Below are positions 1-5,065 of a DNA stretch of 6,219 bases, in pieces. The DNA lies in the NCBI GenBank assembly GCA_012519365.1, contig JAAYQH010000276.1, forward strand, positions 1 to 6,219, given 5' to 3'. Each line of letters opens with the position of its first letter. Position 1 is the first letter of the stretch. The stretch is from Planctomycetota bacterium (GTDB lineage: Bacteria; Planctomycetota; Phycisphaerae; Sedimentisphaerales; Anaerohalosphaeraceae). The position numbers were made by a program, and so were the translations under genes. The notes under the pieces are model-generated. The model worked only from the letters and a program-made list of their open reading frames with translations, did not search any database and was not told the DNA's origin.

Positions 1-278
1 AATAAATAACTGCTCGGCCCAATCTCGACGCTTGGAAACACCCAACGATAGGGTCTTTCCGGATCGTCAGAAATGCCCCAGCCGCTGAGATTAACAGTTT
101 CATTACCGCCATTATACAGTTCAATCCAATCCGGCCACTGCCCTTCATCATCGGCGACAGTACTGTCATTTGATGCCATAACTTCATTGATTACAATGGG
201 TTGTGAGTGCGAGAGAGAACTGAATAAAAACCCCGTAAGAACCGCTATGAGCAAGCACCGCCCCTTAAGATAAGTCAT
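1..278 (-). CDS. Secreted lamin-tail-domain (LTD) protein, N-terminal part only
   Basis: My translation of the minus strand from the ATG at 278 gives 92 codons that run open off the left edge, so the C-terminus is missing. Residues 1 to about 25 look like a Sec signal peptide: Lys5/Arg7, then a hydrophobic stretch (LLIAVLTGFLF), with likely cleavage near SHS-Q. The mature part begins PIVINEVMASND and continues with PDWIELYN (49-56), VNLSGWGISDDP (62-73) and RWVFP (78-82). This is the usual opening of an LTD beta-sandwich, as found in bacterial exported proteins that often continue into a CotH kinase-like or adhesion/anchor region. A GGGGG run seven bases before the ATG could serve as ribosome binding site. 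The family's role is poorly known; surface binding or cell-wall association is a guess. The domain call is strong, but the full-length architecture cannot be seen. Confidence 0.8.
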   Translation of the reverse strand, partial: MTYLKGRCLLIAVLTGFLFSSLSHSQPIVINEVMASNDSTVADDEGQWPDWIELYNGGNETVNLSGWGISDDPERPYRWVFPSVEIGPSSYL

Positions 279-361
279 TGATTTACCCCCATTCACAGGA
301 ATAGTCATATATTAAGTGCCGTATGTTTTTCGTCGACCTGAATATCGAGTTAGTTTACCGG

Positions 362-367
362 ATTATA
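362..367 (-). promoter_or_regulatory. Candidate -10 element for the leftward LTD gene
   Basis: On the minus strand this is a perfect TATAAT, about 84 bases before the LTD start codon, in an AT-rich stretch. No convincing -35 box lies 16-18 bases upstream, so it is only a candidate. If used, the mRNA would have a leader of roughly 75 bases. Confidence 0.3.
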
Positions 368-434
368 CACAAAAAATCAACTATTTTATCATTTAGCGAA
401 TCGCCCCGTTTATCAAACAACGCCGGGAAAAGTG

Positions 435-469
435 TTGACATTAACTGTTAAATGCCTATTGTTTATAAT
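435..469 (+). promoter_or_regulatory. Sigma-70-like promoter of the HAD gene with an internal palindrome
   Basis: A perfect TTGACA (435-440) and a perfect TATAAT (464-469) are both present but 23 bases apart, which is too far for one promoter. Two workable pairings exist: TTGACA with TATTGT (457-462, 16-base spacer), or TTAACT (441-446) with TATAAT (17-base spacer). The second would start transcription around 476, about 30 bases before the ATG. The palindrome TTAACTGTTAA (441-451, 5-base arms, 1-base centre) lies in the spacer/-35 area and could be a repressor site, though AT-rich palindromes of this size also arise by chance. Confidence 0.5.
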
Positions 470-493
470 TCTTTTTGATAATTTTGGAACAAT

Positions 494-498
494 AAGGA
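494..498 (+). promoter_or_regulatory. Ribosome binding site of the HAD gene
   Basis: AAGGA six bases before the ATG at 505. It supports that start, which also places the catalytic DxD motif at a normal distance from the N-terminus. Confidence 0.7.
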
Positions 499-504
499 AA
501 CCCT

Positions 505-1197
505 ATGGACAAAGAACGGAACAAATGGGTCGCCATTTTTGACGTGGACGGCACAATGGTCAGCAATACCGCCTACCATCGGCAGGCGTGGTATGATTTA
601 TGTGCAAAATATGGTATCCCGATGGACCACGAGTCCTATCATGCCAAAATCCACGCCCGCAGCAATGACAAAATCGTCCCCAATTTATTCGGGCCGAATG
701 TGGATGAGGCCTTTATTCGTAAGATAGAGAATGAAAAGGAAACGCTGTATCAAGACCTGTTTCGACCGGTCATGCGCGAAACGCCGGGGTTAACCGCCCT
801 TCTGACGGCGTTAAACGAGGCGGGCATTCCGTGCAGTGCCGCTTCGAACTCGCCGAAATCCAATGTGGATTTTGTGCTGGATGGGTTGGGTATCCGGCAT
901 CTTTTTTCAACTGTCTATTGTCGGGATGACGTATCTGTCGGCAAACCCGATCCGGAATTGCTCCTCAAAACAGCCGCCAGCCTGAATTTGCCGCCGCATC
1001 GGTGTTTGGTCTTTGAGGATTCCTCGTCCGGCTTTGCCGCCGCCCGGGCTGCGGGAATGCCCTATGTTGTCATCACCGCCGGTGGAGATCCGTCAGAACT
1101 GACACAGGCTTATGATGCCCGGCTGATTTGTGAAGATTTTACGTCATTGACGCCGGATAAACTGGCCGCACTGATGGACGGCTGCCCGACACATTGA
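505..1197 (+). CDS. HAD-superfamily hydrolase, beta-phosphoglucomutase-like (subfamily IA)
   Basis: A complete 230-residue protein of normal length for the family. All four HAD motifs are visible: motif I DVDGT with nucleophile Asp13 and acid/base Asp15; motif II around Ser114 (AASNS, 112-116); motif III Lys147 in GKPDP; motif IV Glu171-Asp172 in VFEDSSSG. An alpha-helical cap sits between motifs I and II, starting with AYHRQAW (24-30), which resembles the beta-phosphoglucomutase cap where a His near this point acts on the substrate. The enzyme should be a cytoplasmic, Mg-dependent phosphatase or phosphomutase acting on a small phosphorylated metabolite, probably a sugar phosphate. The actual substrate cannot be read from the sequence, and sugar-phosphate phosphatase and beta-phosphoglucomutase are both possible. 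It is a single-gene unit with its own promoter, divergent from the LTD gene and convergent with the ykgJ-like gene. Confidence 0.88.
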   Translation: MDKERNKWVAIFDVDGTMVSNTAYHRQAWYDLCAKYGIPMDHESYHAKIHARSNDKIVPNLFGPNVDEAFIRKIENEKETLYQDLFRPVMRETPGLTALLTALNEAGIPCSAASNSPKSNVDFVLDGLGIRHLFSTVYCRDDVSVGKPDPELLLKTAASLNLPPHRCLVFEDSSSGFAAARAAGMPYVVITAGGDPSELTQAYDARLICEDFTSLTPDKLAALMDGCPTH

Positions 1198-1254
1198 CAA
1201 TCACCACGCCGGACAAATGACGGGTTTGATTTTAGCTGCGTTTCCTGAGAACCC

Positions 1255-1782
1255 TTAAAGAAGATGCTCAACCAGATGAGCTAATGCCATCCGTCCCTGC
1301 TCGCCGTCGCCAATCGGGCCGCCGGCTTTACAAAAAGCCAGATGCAAACGGGCAAGCGTCTCGTTGACAGTGTCCATATCGAGCGTATTATCAGGCCCAA
1401 ATGCTATGGCAGCAGCCTCTGGAGCGGCAAAATTCTTGCGGCAAAAGGTAACGCAATGGACCGGCCCATCGTCCTGCTCGTCCAGATACACCAGCGGCAG
1501 CCCGTGTGTACGGCAGATCAGGGGACGAAAAGGGTAAATCTGACAGAGACCTTCTTTCAAAAACCCACACGCCGCCTGCTCATCGAACGCCGGCTTGATA
1601 CCGGCTGAGCGGAGATCCTGCGCAATCGCGAAGAACTCCACCGGCCAAACCGTCAGATTCATACAACAGTCGGTACACTGTTTTTGGCATTGAAGATAAC
1701 AAGAATGCAACGTCAACAATCGGTCAACCTGTTGATCAATCTCGGCTCGCAAGTGATGGTATTGCCGAATAACGTTATCCAT
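1255..1782 (-). CDS. YkgJ-family Cys-rich putative metal (Fe/Zn)-binding protein
   Basis: A 175-residue soluble protein with 11 cysteines. The signature cluster is CxxxCxxCC (Cys32, 36, 39, 40; CQKQCTDCC), followed by Cys72, then C-x9-C within LCQIYPFRPLICRTHG (Cys80, Cys90), and Cys110/Cys114. This layout, including the YPFRPLICR-type block, is typical of the YkgJ (CxxCxxCC, PF03692) family, annotated as zinc or iron chelating and sometimes suspected to hold an Fe-S cluster. The biochemical role is not established. There is no signal peptide or membrane segment. The ATG lies only three bases after the anSME stop codon and its likely ribosome site (GGGAG, 1796-1800) sits inside the anSME coding end, so translation is probably coupled. 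It is the last gene of the leftward operon. A helper role in metal or cluster supply to anSME is inference from position only. Confidence 0.85.
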   Translation of the reverse strand: MDNVIRQYHHLRAEIDQQVDRLLTLHSCYLQCQKQCTDCCMNLTVWPVEFFAIAQDLRSAGIKPAFDEQAACGFLKEGLCQIYPFRPLICRTHGLPLVYLDEQDDGPVHCVTFCRKNFAAPEAAAIAFGPDNTLDMDTVNETLARLHLAFCKAGGPIGDGEQGRMALAHLVEHLL

Positions 1783-1785
1783 CTG

Positions 1786-2907
1786 TCAAAACTTTCTCCC
1801 TTGAATCGTTCTCGCAATAGCACGAAGTTGCAGCAGGGCGTGGTCAAAAAAGAGTTTATAGCCTTCACAGAAATAGCTGGCAGCGACATGTGTCCCGGTG
1901 AGCACCGCACGGTCTTTGGGGCAGCCGCCGCGACAGATTTCCAGATAACGACACACTAAGCATTTATTGGCAATCTCTGTTTTCCTGCGGGCAAAGTGGT
2001 GTTTCAGCTCACTATCGGCCAATTGTTCAATCGGGGTATCCATTATGTTGCCCAGTCGCGTGTCGTCGGCAACATAAAAATCACAGCAAAAAACATCGCC
2101 GTTATGTTCAACCACAAGATAATCGTTACAGCGTCGGGCAAAGGTACACTCCGTATGCACGCCATACAATAAAAAACTCAACACACTGTCAAACAGACGG
2201 ATACTGCGCACCCCGACACCCTCTGCCGCCCATCGGTCAAAAATGCGACACATAAACCGTCCGTACTGTTGCGGCGTGATGCTGAACGGTGCCGGCCTGG
2301 CAGGATCGCAGGGGTCTTTTTCAACGCACGGCACAAACTGAAGAAACCGTACATCAATCGACCGAAAAAAATCATACAACGCGTCCGGATGCTCCACATT
2401 GATATGATTGAGCAATACAAGAACATTAAACTCCGCCTTGTGTTTGCGGCAGGTCTCCAGGCCCCGCATAACCCGATCAAAAGTGCCATGGCCGAGCCGG
2501 TCCTTGCGATACACATCGTGAATCTCTTTGGGCCCGTCAATACTGATGCCGGTCAAAAACCGGTACTCGGCCAAAAAGGCGCACCACTGATCATCCAGCA
2601 GCATACCATTGGTTTGCAGGGCATTGGACACCGTCTGGCCGGGAGCACCGTATTGTTTTTGCAACGCGACCAGCCGTTTGTAAAAATCCAGCCCCATCAA
2701 TGTCGGCTCACCGCCCTGCCAGGCAAAACTGGTGTGCGCAAAGCCCAGCCGCAGATAATCTTTGACAAGCCGCTCCTGGATCGTCTCGCTCATTCGATGA
2801 GCGCCATTGCCGAACAATGCCGATTTGCAGGCATAAAAACAATACTCACAGGCGATATTGCAATCCGGCCCGGCAGGCTTGATCAACAGCGTAAACGGTC
2901 GAGTCAT
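1786..2907 (-). CDS. Anaerobic sulfatase-maturating enzyme (radical SAM/SPASM)
   Basis: A 373-residue cytoplasmic enzyme, close to the usual 370-400. It is expected to oxidise an active-site Cys or Ser of type I sulfatases to C-alpha-formylglycine using S-adenosylmethionine. The radical SAM motif CNIACEYC holds the first [4Fe-4S] cluster (Cys16, 20, 23). Next come the SAM-binding WQGGEPTLMG (63-72), QTNG (98-101) and SIDGP (122-126). The C-terminal SPASM part has Cys254, 260, 275, 316, 319, 325, 329 and 347, a full ligand set for two auxiliary [4Fe-4S] clusters. From memory these sit at a constant offset of one from the Clostridium perfringens anSME ligands, and Asp276 matches its catalytic Asp277. 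Cys274 makes an unusual Cys-Cys pair with Cys275. The start follows nifS by 14 bases, with only a weak ribosome site (GAAGAG, 2917-2922). No sulfatase is in the window. A related SPASM enzyme with a different peptide substrate is possible but less likely. Confidence 0.92.
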   Translation of the reverse strand: MTRPFTLLIKPAGPDCNIACEYCFYACKSALFGNGAHRMSETIQERLVKDYLRLGFAHTSFAWQGGEPTLMGLDFYKRLVALQKQYGAPGQTVSNALQTNGMLLDDQWCAFLAEYRFLTGISIDGPKEIHDVYRKDRLGHGTFDRVMRGLETCRKHKAEFNVLVLLNHINVEHPDALYDFFRSIDVRFLQFVPCVEKDPCDPARPAPFSITPQQYGRFMCRIFDRWAAEGVGVRSIRLFDSVLSFLLYGVHTECTFARRCNDYLVVEHNGDVFCCDFYVADDTRLGNIMDTPIEQLADSELKHHFARRKTEIANKCLVCRYLEICRGGCPKDRAVLTGTHVAASYFCEGYKLFFDHALLQLRAIARTIQGRKF

Positions 2908-2921
2908 CAGAAACGTCTCTT

Positions 2922-4091
2922 CTATTTTTCCGCTTTGGCCACAAACGGACTCAAATCACGCAGGCGATTGACGATCGGGCCGATCTTTTCAATAACAAAA
3001 TCAACCTCTTGCCGGGTGGTGTATCGGCTCAGACTAAAGCGAATCGAACCGTGGGCAGCCGTAAACGGTACCCCCATCGCCCGCAGTACATGCGACGGCT
3101 CCAACGAACCGGACGTACAGGCCGATCCGGAACTGGCACAAATGCCGAACTTGTCGAGCATCATCAAAATCGACTCACCCTCGATATACTCAAAACTGAT
3201 GTTGCTGGTATTCGGCAGCCGATTGTCCATATCACCGTTGACAAAGCAATCCGGACACGTATTCAAAATCCCCTGCTCCAGGCGGTCGCGCAAGGCCTTG
3301 ACGCGGATGTTTTCCTCCTCCATATAGCGCATTGCCAATTCGCAGGCCTTGCCCATTGCGATAATTCCCGGCACATTTTCCGTTCCGCCCCGCCGGCCCG
3401 ATTCCTGATGCCCGCCGTGCATAAACGTCCCGATACGCGTGCCCCGACGCACGAACAGCACACCGATGCCTTTGGGGGCATGAAGTTTATGCCCGGACAG
3501 GCTCAACAGGTCGATGGGACTGTCTTTGAGGTTCAGCGGAATCTTGCCGACCGCCTGCACCGCATCCGTATGAAACACAACGCCGCGCACCTTGACAAGC
3601 TCGGCAATCTGCTCGATCGGAAACACGGTGCCCGTTTCATTGTTAGCCCACATCACCGAAACCAGCGCTGTATTATCATCAATGCGAAAACCAAGTTCAT
3701 CGATGTCCAGACACCCCTGCCGATCCACACCGATTTCCGACACGCTATAGCCGTGTCGTTCCAGATCGCGACAGGTTGCCAAGACCGCCGGATGCTCCAC
3801 CCGTGTGGTCACAATTTTGCGTTTCTCCGGCATCATCGACAAGACCCCTTTGATCGCGGTGTTGTCGCTTTCGGTGCCGCAACTGGTAAAAAGAACTTCT
3901 TCCGGATGGCACCCTAACAGGGCCGCCACCTGCTCCCGTGCTCGGGCGATATCCCGCGCAACGCTGCCCCCGAAAGAATGCATACTGGACGGGTTGCCGT
4001 ACCGCTGGGTAAAATACGGCAGCATAGCCTCCAGAACCTCATCGGCCACCCGCGTCGTCGCGTTATTGTCCATATAAATCACGTTATTCAT
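2922..4091 (-). CDS. nifS: Cysteine desulfurase NifS
   Basis: A 389-residue PLP enzyme that converts L-cysteine to alanine and passes the sulfur as a persulfide to the NifU scaffold. The start MNNVIYMDNNATTRV is chosen at 4091 because GGGAG lies seven bases upstream (4099-4103). An in-frame TTG at 4121 would add ten residues, overlap the nifU stop and has no such site. Visible motifs: YMDNNATT (6-13), EHPA with PLP-stacking His100, HTDAVQ with Asp176, SGHKLHAPKG with Schiff-base Lys202, RRGGTENVPG (233-242), and the persulfide Cys325 in SACTSGSLEPSHVL. The Cys position and long loop fit group I (NifS/IscS) rather than SufS. It lies 26 bases after nifU and 14 before anSME. Given that neighbour and the lack of nitrogenase genes here, a general or anSME-directed Fe-S role is more likely than nitrogen fixation. 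Confidence 0.95.
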   Translation of the reverse strand: MNNVIYMDNNATTRVADEVLEAMLPYFTQRYGNPSSMHSFGGSVARDIARAREQVAALLGCHPEEVLFTSCGTESDNTAIKGVLSMMPEKRKIVTTRVEHPAVLATCRDLERHGYSVSEIGVDRQGCLDIDELGFRIDDNTALVSVMWANNETGTVFPIEQIAELVKVRGVVFHTDAVQAVGKIPLNLKDSPIDLLSLSGHKLHAPKGIGVLFVRRGTRIGTFMHGGHQESGRRGGTENVPGIIAMGKACELAMRYMEEENIRVKALRDRLEQGILNTCPDCFVNGDMDNRLPNTSNISFEYIEGESILMMLDKFGICASSGSACTSGSLEPSHVLRAMGVPFTAAHGSIRFSLSRYTTRQEVDFVIEKIGPIVNRLRDLSPFVAKAEK

Positions 4092-4098
4092 TAGGCAT

Positions 4099-4103
4099 CT
4101 CCC
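4099..4103 (-). promoter_or_regulatory. Ribosome binding site that fixes the nifS start
   Basis: GGGAG on the minus strand, seven bases before the ATG at 4091. It decides against the longer TTG-initiated frame at 4121. Confidence 0.75.
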
Positions 4104-4117
4104 GGCCGTCGGTCTTA

Positions 4118-4975
4118 TCAATCTTTTAATTCTTCCACTGTCAGTGAATCGCTGACATACTCTTTCAGGCGTGCCTCAACCACGTCCCGCATCGTAAACT
4201 CGGCCATCTTGCACTGGGCGCACATCCCGCGAAAGGCCACAATCACTTTGTCCCCTTCGACGTCGATCAATTCAATATCCCCGCCGTCAGCCCGCAGGGC
4301 CGGGCGTATCTGTTCGTTGATCGTCTGCTGAACCAACTGAATCTTTTGGATGTTGGTCAGCTTGGTCGGCCGCTTGGGGCAAGGAGAAACCGGCTTAATC
4401 TGCTCCCGTGCAAGCGTCTCGTTGATCAATTCGGCGATCCGCTCTTTACAGCCGCCGCAGCCGCCGCCGGCCTTGCAGAAATTGGTCACCTGCTCAACCG
4501 TGGTCAGATTATTTTCTCGGACAACTTTGCGAATCTCCTCATCGGTAACGCCGAAACACGTACAGACAATGACGCCCTTGGATTTTTCGGGACGTTTTCC
4601 GCCCTTTCGACGATAGTAATCTTCAATGGCCGCCTCCAGGGCCTCCTGTCCCATCACCGAACAATGCATTTTCTGGTCCGGTAGTCCGCCGAGCCGCTTG
4701 ACAATGTCTTGATTGGTGATTTGAGAGGCCTCCTCGAGCGTCATGCCTTTGATCATCTCGGTCAACACCGACGATGAGGCAACCGCACTGGCACAGCCAA
4801 AGGTTTGAAACTTCGCATCAGCAATCCGACCGTTTTCATCCAGTTTGAAGGTCAGCGTCAGGGCATCGCCGCAGGCCAGCGACCCGACTTCCCCGACGCC
4901 GTCAGCATCTTCAATCCGCCCGACATCACGCGGATTGAAGAAATGATCCATTACTTTATCCGTATAATCCCACAT
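4118..4975 (-). CDS. nifU: Fe-S cluster scaffold NifU (three-domain, full length)
   Basis: A 285-residue modular scaffold on which Fe-S clusters are built from NifS-derived sulfur. Domain 1 (about 1-125) is IscU-like with Cys35 (ACGD, with Asp37), Cys61 (FGCASAVASSS) and Cys105 (MHCSVMG). Domain 2 (about 135-185) is a BFD-like [2Fe-2S] domain with CTC (Cys138, Cys140) and GGGCGGC (Cys173, Cys176). Domain 3 (about 208-285) is Nfu-like with the cluster-binding pair Cys252/Cys255 in GMCAQC, preceded by RADGGDIELIDVEG. All ligands known for the Azotobacter NifU family are present. An extra Cys167 lies just before the domain 2 pair. The three-domain form is the NIF type, used for nitrogenase in diazotrophs but for general Fe-S supply in several anaerobes and epsilonproteobacteria. 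An AAGGA ribosome site (4983-4987) lies seven bases before the ATG. It is followed directly by nifS. Confidence 0.95.
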   Translation of the reverse strand: MWDYTDKVMDHFFNPRDVGRIEDADGVGEVGSLACGDALTLTFKLDENGRIADAKFQTFGCASAVASSSVLTEMIKGMTLEEASQITNQDIVKRLGGLPDQKMHCSVMGQEALEAAIEDYYRRKGGKRPEKSKGVIVCTCFGVTDEEIRKVVRENNLTTVEQVTNFCKAGGGCGGCKERIAELINETLAREQIKPVSPCPKRPTKLTNIQKIQLVQQTINEQIRPALRADGGDIELIDVEGDKVIVAFRGMCAQCKMAEFTMRDVVEARLKEYVSDSLTVEELKD

Positions 4976-5065
4976 AGTGCGTTCCTTGTTATCCGAAACT
5001 GAATTTCAAAAAAAGACTCAACCAAATCCCGTTTGGGGGCCCACTTGACCCGCTCGCTTAGCCCC
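4976..5065 (-). other. Gap between metY and nifU with weak hairpin potential and a T-run
   Basis: This is the longest gap in the leftward gene row (90 bases). Read on the minus strand after the metY stop, it has a possible 5-bp stem with one G-U pair (5037-5041 with 5047-5051), a second 5-bp stem (CCAAA/TTTGG, 5022-5036), and seven bases later a run of seven T (5008-5014). The stems are short and not next to the T-run, so this is not a convincing intrinsic terminator. It could give partial termination or hold the nifU promoter, but I see no good -35/-10 pair. Confidence 0.3.
4983..4987 (-). promoter_or_regulatory. Ribosome binding site of nifU
   Basis: AAGGA on the minus strand, seven bases before the nifU ATG at 4975. 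It is one of the strongest Shine-Dalgarno matches in the window, in keeping with independent translation initiation after the 90-base gap. Confidence 0.65.

Noticed and set aside
73..273. Short plus-strand open frame of 66 codons
   Set aside because: It is antisense to the LTD protein, whose signal peptide and domain motifs make the minus strand the coding one.
2269..3327. Long plus-strand open frame of about 350 codons opposite anSME and nifS
   Set aside because: It lies antisense to two genes with complete catalytic motifs, crosses their junction, is rich in Arg/Gln/His as expected from an antisense frame, and shows no domain.
3009..3917. Plus-strand open frame of about 300 codons opposite nifS
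   Set aside because: It is fully antisense to nifS and has no recognisable domain; the composition is that of a complementary-strand shadow.
4092..4121. Ten-residue N-terminal extension of NifS from a TTG codon
   Set aside because: It would overlap the nifU stop codon and has no ribosome site; the ATG at 4091 has GGGAG at seven bases and gives the usual NifS N-terminus.
2922..4975. Part of a nitrogen-fixation cluster
   Set aside because: nifU and nifS alone do not show nitrogen fixation; the neighbours are metY, anSME and ykgJ, with no nifH, D, K, B, E or N.
5008..5036. Intrinsic terminator after metY
   Set aside because: The stem has only five pairs, three of them A-T, and the T-run starts seven bases after it.
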